A stretch of 64,000 nucleotides of DNA, from positions 124,001 through 188,000 of the forward strand of contig NZ_JAKRNJ010000003.1 of NCBI RefSeq assembly GCF_022346925.1, read 5' to 3'. The notes under the pieces were generated by a model. That model was not told the origin of the DNA, searched no databases, and saw only the letters and a list, made by a program, of their open reading frames with translations. Positions within the stretch are counted from its first letter, which is position 1. Every line of letters starts with the position of its first letter. A program made the position numbers and the translations under genes. This DNA comes from Microvirga sp. ACRRW. GTDB lineage: Bacteria > Pseudomonadota > Alphaproteobacteria > Rhizobiales > Beijerinckiaceae. This document shows, piece after piece, positions 49,469 to 57,381 of this stretch.

Positions 49469-50521
49469 GTGAGCATAGGATTGCTATCGCGGGAGGCGAC
49501 AACACCGAAATCCTTCATGCACTCGCCCCGGCTGCCCCTCATTCTCGGCCTCGTCCTTCTTGTCGGAGGGTTGAGCGTCGCCTCCCTCGTGATCGGGCCT
49601 GCCCCGATCCCGCCTCTGCGCGCGCTCGCGGCGCTCGTGTCGGATCAGGGCAGCACGAGCGTCGTGGTGCGGGACATCCGCCTGCCGCGAACGCTGCTGG
49701 CCATCCTCATCGGCTGGATCTTCGGGCTCACGGGCGCGGGCCTGCAGGGGCTCTTGCGCAATCCGCTCGCCGATACGGCGGTGTTCGGCGCGCCCCAGGC
49801 CGCCGCCTTCGGGGCGGTCCTGGTGCTTTATTCCGGTCTCGTGGGCGCGCTCTCCTGGGCTTTGCCCTTCGCGGCGATCCTCGGGGCGCTCGCTTCGATC
49901 GCGCTCGTGGTCGCGGTTGCCGGGCGTAGGGCCACGGTGGTGGTGCTCGTGCTCTCGGGCCTCGCCATCGGCAGTCTTGCGGGGGCAGGCACCTCGCTTG
50001 CCATTACCCTCTCGCCCAATCCCTTCGCGGTTACCGAGATCGTGTTCTGGCTCCTAGGGTCCTTCGAGGACCGCTCGATCGTCCATGTGCTGCTTGCCGC
50101 GCCCTTCATCGTGATGGCCTCCGCGCTCGTCCTTGCCTCCTCGACGGGATTGCGGGCCTTAGCTCTCGGCGAGGAGACAGCGCGCAGCCTTGGCGTGAAC
50201 GTGATGCGCCTGCGGGTGCTGCTCGTCGCGGGCGCTGCCGTCGGCACTGGCGCCGCGGTGGCGGTGGCGGGCTCCATCGGCTTCGTGGGCCTCGTTGCCC
50301 CCCATCTGGTGCGGCCTTTCGCGGGCTACGATCCGGCGCGCACCCTCGTGCCGTCAGGCTTGGGGGGAGCGGCTCTGCTGCTCGCCGCCGATTGCGCCGT
50401 GCGTCTCATCCCTTCGCAGACGGAGATCAAGATCGGCGTGCTGACTGCAATTCTCGGCGTGCCGTTCTTCCTGTGGGTGATCGCCCGCCGCAAGGCTGAG
50501 CTTTCGGAGATGCCCGTATGA
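49469..50521 (+). CDS. FecCD-family ABC importer permease
   Basis: A 350-residue inner-membrane permease with about ten helices, of the iron-siderophore/haem/cobalamin type. VRDIRLPRTLLAILIGWIFGLTGAGLQGLLRNPLADT is the family hallmark, followed later by GEETARSLGVNVMRLR (coupling helix) and SIGFVGLVAPHLVRPFAGYDPA. The start GTG 49469 is uncertain; ATG 49517 would still include the first helix. Its stop overlaps the ATPase start by 4 bases (ATGA). No binding-protein gene is adjacent; the orphan one at 25236-26168 is a candidate partner. Confidence 0.92.
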   Translation: MSIGLLSREATTPKSFMHSPRLPLILGLVLLVGGLSVASLVIGPAPIPPLRALAALVSDQGSTSVVVRDIRLPRTLLAILIGWIFGLTGAGLQGLLRNPLADTAVFGAPQAAAFGAVLVLYSGLVGALSWALPFAAILGALASIALVVAVAGRRATVVVLVLSGLAIGSLAGAGTSLAITLSPNPFAVTEIVFWLLGSFEDRSIVHVLLAAPFIVMASALVLASSTGLRALALGEETARSLGVNVMRLRVLLVAGAAVGTGAAVAVAGSIGFVGLVAPHLVRPFAGYDPARTLVPSGLGGAALLLAADCAVRLIPSQTEIKIGVLTAILGVPFFLWVIARRKAELSEMPV

Positions 50522-51330
50522 GCGCGCTTCAAGCCCATAACCTTGCCGTCGATCTGGGTCAGCGCCATGCCCTCTCCAGGGTCGACCTCACCCTGTCCTC
50601 CGGTCGCCTCACGGTGATCGTCGGACCCAACGGGGCGGGCAAGACGACCTTGATGCGCACGCTTGCGGGCCTCCTGGAGCCTACCGCAGGCCAAGTGACT
50701 CTCGATGGGCATCCGGTCTCGCGCATGCAGGCCGGAGAGCGGTCGCGCTGCATCGCCTACCTGCCGCAAGGAGGCGCCATCGCCTGGCCGCTGCCGGTAT
50801 CCGAGGTGATCGCGCTGGGCCGCCTCCCCCATGGTGAGAAGCCCGACAATCTTCCCCCGCGCGGACAGGAAGCGGTGGCGCAGGCCATCCATGCGGTGGG
50901 GCTCGAGGAGTTCGAGAGCAGGCCCGCGACGGAGCTGTCCGGCGGCGAGCGGGCGCGGGTACTCCTCGCCCGCGCCCTGGCGACGCAGGCCCCGGTGCTG
51001 CTGGCAGACGAGCCCGTGGCGGCCCTCGATCCGCGCCATCAGCTCGTGGTGCTCGATGTGCTGAGGGCCCAAGCCCGTGCGGGCCGGACGGTCGCGGTCA
51101 TCATGCACGATCTGACCCTGGCTGCGCGCTTTGCGGACGAGATCGTCCTTTTAAATCATGGCCTTGTGGCCGCCTCCGGCGCTCCCGAGGCGGTTCTGAC
51201 GGAAGAGAAGCTGGCGGCGAATTTCGGCATCCAGGCCCACGTGTCGCACGAGGACGGACACCTCGTCGTGGTGGCGGACCGTCCGCTGCCGGCACCGGGA
51301 TATGAAAGCGTCAGGCCCGGAACTGAGTGA
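50518..51330 (+). CDS. FecE-type ABC importer ATPase
   Basis: A 270-residue ATPase: Walker A GPNGAGKTT (near residue 38), Q-loop YLPQGGAIAWPLPVSEVIALGR, signature LSGGERARVLLARAL, Walker B VLLADEPVAALDP and H-loop VIMHDLTLAARFADE. It powers the permease encoded directly upstream, to which it is translationally coupled. Siderophore, haem and cobalamin cannot be told apart from the ATPase; no cobalamin riboswitch is visible upstream of the pair. Confidence 0.93.
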   Translation: MSALQAHNLAVDLGQRHALSRVDLTLSSGRLTVIVGPNGAGKTTLMRTLAGLLEPTAGQVTLDGHPVSRMQAGERSRCIAYLPQGGAIAWPLPVSEVIALGRLPHGEKPDNLPPRGQEAVAQAIHAVGLEEFESRPATELSGGERARVLLARALATQAPVLLADEPVAALDPRHQLVVLDVLRAQARAGRTVAVIMHDLTLAARFADEIVLLNHGLVAASGAPEAVLTEEKLAANFGIQAHVSHEDGHLVVVADRPLPAPGYESVRPGTE

Positions 51331-51393
51331 CAACCTTACATTGACAAAGGGGTGAGCCGGGCCGATACCCCCGGTTCAAAAGATGGCAAGGCA

Positions 51394-53358
51394 ATGAATC
51401 GGCAGAATTTCAAGAAGGCGTTGATCGTCGCCCATGATCTCGTGATGACGGGCGTGGCCGTTGTTGCGACCTTCGCCGTGCGCTTCGAGGGTCCGCTTCT
51501 GCATGCGCGCCTGGGCGACATGCCGGTCTTCCTGCCGCCCTACATCGCTTTCGCGGGCATCATCTACTGGGTGTTCCACCTCTACCGCTCCAAGTGGCGG
51601 TTCGCCTCGCTGCCCGATCTCTTCAACATCTTCCGCGCCTCCACAGTGCTGGCGCTGACGCTTCTGGTGATCGACTACGTTCTGCTCTCGCCGCAATTCT
51701 TCGGGTCGTTCTTCTTCGGCAAGATCACCATCGCCCTCTACTGGCTGATCCAGATGTTCCTGCTGGGCGGGCCGCGCCTTGCCTTCCGCTATGTGAAATA
51801 CGCCCGCTCGCGCAATACCCTCGACCGCGACACCAACACGCCGACCCTGCTGCTCGGCCGTGGCAGCGACATCGAGGTGATCCTGCGCGCCATCGAGACC
51901 GGGACGGTCAAGAAGATGCGCCCGAAGGGTGTTCTCTCCTACCGCGCTGACGATCTCGGACAGGCGATCCGCGGCGTGCCGGTTCTCGGCAATTTCAACG
52001 ATCTCGATCAGGTGGTGCAGGATTTCCAGGAGCGTGGCGAGCCGATCCGCCGTCTCGTGGCAACCCCGAGCGCGCTTGCGCCCGAGGCCAATCCTGACAG
52101 GCTGCTCGCCCGCGCGCGCCGCCTCGGCCTGCCGCTCGTGCGCGTGACGAGCCTCGGCGAAGGCATGCGCAATGCCGAGCTGGCGCCGCTGGAGATTGAG
52201 GATCTTCTGCTGCGCCCCACGGTGCAGATCGACCGTCAGCGTCTTGAGAACTTCATTCGCGGCAAGCGCGTGCTCGTCACCGGCGGCGGTGGCTCCATCG
52301 GTTCTGAAATCTGCACCCGCGTGGTGGCCTTCGGCGCCAGCGATCTCATGATCGTGGAAAGCTCCGAGCCATCCCTGCATCACATCCTGGAAAATCCGAC
52401 TCTGCAGCAGAGCGATACCAATGTTGACGGCGTCATCGCCGATGTGCGCGACCGCGTGCGCGTGCAGGAGGTGATGAACGATTTCCGTCCCGACGTGGTC
52501 TTCCATGCCGCCGCCCTCAAGCATGTTCCCTATCTCGAACGGAACTGGATGGAAGGCATCAAGACCAACGTGTTCGGCTCCGTGAACGTGGCCGATGCGG
52601 CGGTGGAGGCGGGCGCTTCCGAGATCGTGATCATCTCCACCGACAAGGCCATCGATCCCGTCTCCATGCTGGGCGCGACCAAGCGTCTGGCCGAGATGTA
52701 CGGTCAGGCGCTCGATGCGGAATTCATGGGCCTCAACGGCACCACGCGCATCATCGCCGTGCGCTTCGGCAACGTGCTGGGATCGGTCGGCTCCGTGGTG
52801 CCGAAGTTCAAGGCGCAGATCGCCCGTGGCGGCCCGATCACCGTCACGCATCCCGACATGGTGCGCTACTTCATGACGACGCGCGAGGCAGCCGATCTCG
52901 TGCTCACCTCCGCATCGCATGCGGACCAGGACCGCGTTCGCGTCGAGGCCACCAACGGCCAGGAGCGCGCCTCCGTCTACGTGCTGAAGATGGGCCAGCC
53001 GGTCCGTATCTACGAGCTTGCCGAGCGCATGATCCGATTGGCCGGCTACGAGCCCGGCGAGGATATCGAGATCGCCGTCATGGGCACGCGCCCCGGCGAG
53101 CGCCTGCATGAGATTCTCTTTGCCCGCGACGAGCCCATGGCCGAGATCGGCATCGACGGCGTCATGGCCGCAAAGCCCATCTTCGCCGATCGCGCGAAGG
53201 TCGATCAGTGGCTGAAAGCTCTCTCCAAAGCCATCGCGGACGGAGACCGCGCGGCGGCGGAGCGGGTGTTCGAGGATGCGATTCCCGAATTCAAGCGCCG
53301 GCAGATGTCGCTGCAGCCTGCCGTGCCAGCTGAGCCAGCCCGTCTGGCGTCGCATTGA
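51394..53358 (+). CDS. Membrane nucleotide-sugar 4,6-dehydratase (WbpM/PglF/CapD type)
   Basis: A 654-residue enzyme: four N-terminal membrane helices (about residues 10-145), a CoA-binding-like Rossmann part (about 145-260) and the dehydratase domain with TGGGGSIGSEICTRV (near residue 295), FHAAALKHVPYLERN and ISTDKAIDPVSMLGATKRLAEM. WbpM relatives have M-x3-K at the catalytic site (VMGATK); here it reads LGATK with the methionine one place earlier. The product would be a UDP-4-keto-6-deoxyhexose for surface glycans. ATG 51394 is chosen over GTG 51352. The last 68 bases overlap the convergent epimerase gene. Confidence 0.9.
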   Translation: MNRQNFKKALIVAHDLVMTGVAVVATFAVRFEGPLLHARLGDMPVFLPPYIAFAGIIYWVFHLYRSKWRFASLPDLFNIFRASTVLALTLLVIDYVLLSPQFFGSFFFGKITIALYWLIQMFLLGGPRLAFRYVKYARSRNTLDRDTNTPTLLLGRGSDIEVILRAIETGTVKKMRPKGVLSYRADDLGQAIRGVPVLGNFNDLDQVVQDFQERGEPIRRLVATPSALAPEANPDRLLARARRLGLPLVRVTSLGEGMRNAELAPLEIEDLLLRPTVQIDRQRLENFIRGKRVLVTGGGGSIGSEICTRVVAFGASDLMIVESSEPSLHHILENPTLQQSDTNVDGVIADVRDRVRVQEVMNDFRPDVVFHAAALKHVPYLERNWMEGIKTNVFGSVNVADAAVEAGASEIVIISTDKAIDPVSMLGATKRLAEMYGQALDAEFMGLNGTTRIIAVRFGNVLGSVGSVVPKFKAQIARGGPITVTHPDMVRYFMTTREAADLVLTSASHADQDRVRVEATNGQERASVYVLKMGQPVRIYELAERMIRLAGYEPGEDIEIAVMGTRPGERLHEILFARDEPMAEIGIDGVMAAKPIFADRAKVDQWLKALSKAIADGDRAAAERVFEDAIPEFKRRQMSLQPAVPAEPARLASH

Positions 53359-54232
53359 CAGGCTGCCAGCCGAGCGCCTTCAGCGCCGCGGGGCTCGCGA
53401 CCAGCGAGCCCGCCAGCCGCTCATAGGCCTCTGTCTTCCCCATCAGACCAGCCGCTGCGCCTAATGCGAAAGCCGGCACGGGAATGAGCCCCGGGCCGCG
53501 CCCAAAACCTTTTCGCAAGGCGGCGATGATCTCAGGCACGCTCACCGGTTCCGGATCGGCGGCGATGAAGGGCCGCCGCAACGGACCTTGCGTCTTCAGG
53601 AGCGTGTCGAGGGCAGCCGTCAGGTTGTCGAGGGACAGAAGCGAGCGGCGCGCTTTCAGGCCGCCGAAGGGCAGCGGCCATTGCGATTGGGCAAGCGTAA
53701 GAAGCGCCGCCATGTTGCCCTTCACGCCCGGCCCATAGACGAGCACCGGGCGAAGCGCCGCCCAGTCCAGCCCGAGTTCAGCGAGGCCCTTTTCCGCTTC
53801 CAGCTTGGAGCGTCCATAAGCGTCGGTGGGCTTCGGCTCCATCTCCTCGGTGAGAACGCCCTCCGCCACCGGCCCGCTCTGCGCGCGGATGGACGAGAGG
53901 AAGATGAAACGCTTCACGCCCGCGCGCTCGGCGGCCTGCGCGAGCTTGATCGTCGCTTCCGTGTTGATGGTGCGGTAATCGTCCTCGGGCTTTCCCGACA
54001 TGGCATGCGCGAGCCCTGCGGAATGGATCACCATGTCCACGTCGCGCAACGCCGCCGCCATGTTGTGCGGCGAGGCGATGTCGCCGATCACGGCGCTCGA
54101 TGCGCCCGCAGGCACCTCCGAGGGACGGCGCAGCAAAACACGCACGCGATACCCGCGCCTCGGCAACTCACTGAGAAGATGACGGCCGATGAAGCCCGTC
54201 GAGCCGGTCAGCGCGATCAGAGGTGCGCTCAT
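53291..54232 (-). CDS. NAD-dependent nucleotide-sugar epimerase/reductase
   Basis: A 313-residue extended SDR: GSTGFIGRHLL (cofactor loop), VIHSAGLAHAMSGKPEDDYRTINTEAT, FLSSIRAQ, the catalytic pair in DAYGRSKLEAEKGL (Tyr and Lys) and LRPVLVYGPGVKGNM. Proteins of this type next to a WecA-like transferase often reduce or epimerise UDP-N-acetyl-hexosamine-4-keto sugars. It ends inside the convergent dehydratase gene (68-base overlap), and its start overlaps the stop of the transferase gene by 4 bases (54229-54232). Confidence 0.9.
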   Translation of the reverse strand: MSAPLIALTGSTGFIGRHLLSELPRRGYRVRVLLRRPSEVPAGASSAVIGDIASPHNMAAALRDVDMVIHSAGLAHAMSGKPEDDYRTINTEATIKLAQAAERAGVKRFIFLSSIRAQSGPVAEGVLTEEMEPKPTDAYGRSKLEAEKGLAELGLDWAALRPVLVYGPGVKGNMAALLTLAQSQWPLPFGGLKARRSLLSLDNLTAALDTLLKTQGPLRRPFIAADPEPVSVPEIIAALRKGFGRGPGLIPVPAFALGAAAGLMGKTEAYERLAGSLVASPAALKALGWQPVNATPDGLAQLARQAAATSAGA

Positions 54233-55356
54233 CGGGAAGCCTCCAGGGATGCGGTGACGCGGGGATGGGAAAAGCGCCGCAGAACGAAGCCTACGAGGAG
54301 AACCCCCGCGAGCAGCGCTGAGATCTGCACAGGCGCCGACGGCCAGACGAGCGTCACTGCCGCAAGGGCTGCGAGCGCGAGATTGAGCACGAACACATGC
54401 GTGACGACGGACATGACGGAAAAGCCGTTATCGGTGGCGCGCTGATAGAAATGACTGCGATGCGCCTCCCACACCCGCTCACGCTTCGCGAGACGGCGGA
54501 AGAGCGTGATCGTCGCATCCATCAGGTAATAGAGCGGCAGCAGGAGGGCTGCGATGAGCGCGCCCTTTCCGGCAAATTGCAGCAGCAGCCAGCCCACGAT
54601 CAGGCCGATGGGGAGGGAGCCGACGTCGCCGAGAAAAAGACGAGCGGCGGGTTTGTTGAAGGGTGCGAAGCCGAGAAGAGCGCCTGAAAGGGCAATAGCA
54701 ACGATGGCGACCGGGAACGGCTGGTACGTCATTTCCGAGAGGATGGCGACGGACGCCGTCACGGGCACCATCTCGGCGACGGTTATCCAGTCGAGACCAT
54801 CCATGAAATTGACGAGGTTTACAAACCAGACACCGCCGAAGATCAACAATGCCTGCTCCAGGCTCGGGGGAATCCAGTCCGGCAGAATTCGGATGCCGCT
54901 CGTGATGATGACGGCCGTTACGGCCGCAGCCTGCAGCAGAAGGCGCATGCCCGCGGGAAGCGGGCGAATGTCGTCGACGGCGCCGAGCGCCGCCAGGGCG
55001 ATCGAAGCACCAGCGAGGACCAGGAATGGCTGCAACCCTCCGTATGAGGATTTCAAAACAGATGCGAGAATGAGGACGGTAATCAAGGCAGCGCCGACCA
55101 CGGCGATGCCGCCGCCTTGGGGCGTCGGAATTTTATGGCTGGAACGGGCATTGGGTCGGGCCAGCGCATAGCGCAGGAGAAGCGGTTTCAAGATGAGGAT
55201 GAGGGCTGCCGAAAGGGAGCTTGCCACGAGCAGGACGCCTACCATGATGGCGGCTCCGACGAAGGCGAATGCATCGAAGGATGCGAGCAGCAGGAAGCCT
55301 GAAACGAAGATGGCGATCCATCCAATTAGCAGCTTGAGATAATCGCGGACCATCAT
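54229..55356 (-). CDS. Undecaprenyl-phosphate sugar-1-phosphate transferase (WecA/WbpL family)
   Basis: A 375-residue polytopic enzyme of glycosyltransferase family 4. The catalytic phrases are SSHKIPTPQGGGIAVV, GAVDDIRPLPAGMRLLLQ (DD pair), FMDGLDWITVAE (from the NxxDxxDGL family pattern), RLFLGDVGSLPIG and a terminal HRSHFYQRA with histidine residues. It transfers a sugar phosphate from a UDP-sugar to undecaprenyl phosphate, starting a glycan repeat. ATG 55356 is preferred. It lies 1 base from the preceding epimerase gene's stop, showing a tight operon. Confidence 0.92.
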   Translation of the reverse strand: MMVRDYLKLLIGWIAIFVSGFLLLASFDAFAFVGAAIMVGVLLVASSLSAALILILKPLLLRYALARPNARSSHKIPTPQGGGIAVVGAALITVLILASVLKSSYGGLQPFLVLAGASIALAALGAVDDIRPLPAGMRLLLQAAAVTAVIITSGIRILPDWIPPSLEQALLIFGGVWFVNLVNFMDGLDWITVAEMVPVTASVAILSEMTYQPFPVAIVAIALSGALLGFAPFNKPAARLFLGDVGSLPIGLIVGWLLLQFAGKGALIAALLLPLYYLMDATITLFRRLAKRERVWEAHRSHFYQRATDNGFSVMSVVTHVFVLNLALAALAAVTLVWPSAPVQISALLAGVLLVGFVLRRFSHPRVTASLEASR

Positions 55357-55357
55357 C

Positions 55358-56365
55358 TCAAGCCCCGTGGTACTCGCGGTACCACTGCACGAAACGGTTG
55401 ACGCCATCCTTCAGAGAAGTCGAGGGCGCGAAGCCCACGTCGCGGCGCAGGTCCGTCACGTCGGCGCGGGTCTCCAGCACGTCGCCGGGCGGGAGGGGCA
55501 CGTTCACGCGGTTGGCCTTTTTGCCCAGCGCGTCCTCGATGATGGCGATGAGGTCGTTGACCTCTTCCGGGTTGTCGTTGCCGATATTGTAGACCCGGTG
55601 CGGGGCAGCACTCGTGGCTGGATCGGGGTCTTCCGCGTTCCAGTCCGGGTTCGCGACAGGGGCCTTGTCGACGAGCCGCACGATGCCTTCCACGATATCG
55701 TCCACGTAGGTGAAGTCGCGCCACACCTTGCCGGCATTGGCCACCTGGATCTCGCGTCCTTGAGCAATGGCATGGGTAAACTTGTAGACCGCCATGTCGG
55801 GGCGTCCCCAGGGGCCGTACACGGTGAAGAAGCGCAGGCCCGTCGAGGGCAGGCCGAAGAGCGAGGCGTAGGAATGCGCCATCATCTCGTTGGCCTTCTT
55901 GGTGGCGGCGTAAAGACTGATCGGATGATCCGTGGTGTCGTGCTCGGAGAAGGGCAGCTTCCGATTGGCGCCGTAGACCGAGCTCGACGAGGCATAGACG
56001 AGGTGTTGGATACCGCCATGGCGGCAGGCTTCCAGCATGTTCATGAAGCCCATGAGGTTCGACGAGGCATAGGGCATCGGATCGACGAAACGCACGCCGG
56101 GCTGGGCGGCGAGATGGATCACGCGCTCGAAGCGGTGGCGCTGGAAGAGATCGCGGGTGGCCTGCGGATCGGAGAGATCCACGCGCTCGCCATGGAAGCT
56201 GTTGCGGGGAGAGAGCCTGCCGAAGCGGGCTTCTTTCAGGCTCACGTCGTAATAGGGGGTGAAGCAGTCCACGCCGACCACCTGATGGCCCAGCGCCAGA
56301 AGGCGCTCGACCACGTGAAAGCCAATGAAACCGGCGGCTCCGGTTACGAGAATGGGGGAGGACAT
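55358..56365 (-). CDS. UDP-glucuronate 4-epimerase-like SDR (CapI/LspL type)
   Basis: A 335-residue extended SDR: ILVTGAAGFIGFHVVERLLALGHQVVGVD, the GalE-like VIHLAAQPGVRFVDPMPYASSNLMGF, YASSSSVYGANRKLPFSEHD, catalytic Tyr-x3-Lys in SLYAATKKANEMMAHSY, and FFTVYGPWGRPDMAVYKF. The phrase order is that of UDP-glucuronate 4-epimerases, which make UDP-galacturonate for surface polysaccharides. ATG 56365 follows GGGGGAGGA. It is the first of three tightly packed minus-strand genes. Confidence 0.92.
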   Translation of the reverse strand: MSSPILVTGAAGFIGFHVVERLLALGHQVVGVDCFTPYYDVSLKEARFGRLSPRNSFHGERVDLSDPQATRDLFQRHRFERVIHLAAQPGVRFVDPMPYASSNLMGFMNMLEACRHGGIQHLVYASSSSVYGANRKLPFSEHDTTDHPISLYAATKKANEMMAHSYASLFGLPSTGLRFFTVYGPWGRPDMAVYKFTHAIAQGREIQVANAGKVWRDFTYVDDIVEGIVRLVDKAPVANPDWNAEDPDPATSAAPHRVYNIGNDNPEEVNDLIAIIEDALGKKANRVNVPLPPGDVLETRADVTDLRRDVGFAPSTSLKDGVNRFVQWYREYHGA

Positions 56366-56381
56366 GAAAAAACCCGCGTCG

Positions 56382-57284
56382 CTAGATGGCGGGCACCTTA
56401 ACGGCCTTGGGCCAATCCGCAACACCCTGCTGGCCCGATGTGTCCAGAATGATGGATTGCCTCTCCCGGGCTACGAAGGCCGTGGGCATCACGCGCTGCA
56501 TGTCGGCTTCTAGGGCGCGGATGAAGGCATCGTCGTGGCCCGGATAGATGTGGAAGATGGCGAGCGATTTCACGCCTGCGGATTGGGCAAGTTCCACGCC
56601 TTTTTCCCATGTGGAATGACCCCAGCCCCGGCAGCGCGGATATTCGGCCTCTGAGAACATGCCGTCATAGATCATCAGGTCCGCGTCGCGCACGAACTCG
56701 GTGAGCCCTTTGTCCGGCCAGGCTTCGCTGTGTTCCACGTCGCTGATGTAGCAGACGCTGCGATGGCCATGCTTGAAACGATAGCCTGTCGCGCCGCCCG
56801 GATGGTTCAGGGAATGGGTCGTGACGACGGCGCCGTCGTCGAAGGTCAAGGTTTCGCCCGCCTTGAACCCCACATGCTCGAAGCGGGCCGGGAACTGGCT
56901 GAGGCGCACGGGAAAGAGCGGGGGCGAGAACAGCTTGTCGAGGGATTCCATGGCGCTGTCGCCATCGAGATTGCCGCAATAGGTACGGACCAGGCGCTCC
57001 TTGGTGAGCGCGGGCTTGAAGAAGGGCAGGCCGCCCACATGGTCGAGATGCAGGTGGCTGAGGAGAATGTCGACAATATCGGGAACATCCTCGCCGAGGG
57101 CATTGCCGAGAGCGGAAATGCCGGTTCCGGCATCCACGATGAAGAGGCGCTCGCCGCAGCGGATCTCGACGCAGGCCGTATGGCCGCCGAATTCCACAAA
57201 CTGAGGCCCAGATGCGCAGGTGGAGCCGCGGATGCCCCAAAAGCGGACCTGAAGCTCATCAGGAGATGCAACACGGCTTACCAT
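56382..57284 (-). CDS. MBL-fold metallo-hydrolase
   Basis: A protein of about 300 residues with the metallo-beta-lactamase fold. The start VRFWGIRGSTCASGPQFVEFGGHTACVEIRCG resembles cyclic-phosphodiesterase-like members, and the metal motif is LLSHLHLDHVGGLPFF (HxHxDH), with later ligands in HSLNHPGGATG, YISDVEHSEAW and FHIYPGHDD. It likely hydrolyses a phosphodiester or related bond; the substrate is unknown. The start is uncertain (57284, 57335 or TTG 57371) because no good ribosome site is seen. It is 16 bases upstream of the epimerase gene. Confidence 0.88.
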   Translation of the reverse strand: MVSRVASPDELQVRFWGIRGSTCASGPQFVEFGGHTACVEIRCGERLFIVDAGTGISALGNALGEDVPDIVDILLSHLHLDHVGGLPFFKPALTKERLVRTYCGNLDGDSAMESLDKLFSPPLFPVRLSQFPARFEHVGFKAGETLTFDDGAVVTTHSLNHPGGATGYRFKHGHRSVCYISDVEHSEAWPDKGLTEFVRDADLMIYDGMFSEAEYPRCRGWGHSTWEKGVELAQSAGVKSLAIFHIYPGHDDAFIRALEADMQRVMPTAFVARERQSIILDTSGQQGVADWPKAVKVPAI

Positions 57285-57381
57285 TATCGGATCATGCCCA
57301 GGCGAAAACCTCGAATTCTGTGCGGCATCGCACATGACAACAAGATGACCCCAGGAAATTCCGGATAGCAAGTCAGAGCTG

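Noticed and set aside
51376-53355. Long open frame on the minus strand (659 codons)
   Set aside because: Exact shadow of the WbpM-like dehydratase gene, rich in histidine and aspartate without a recognisable fold.
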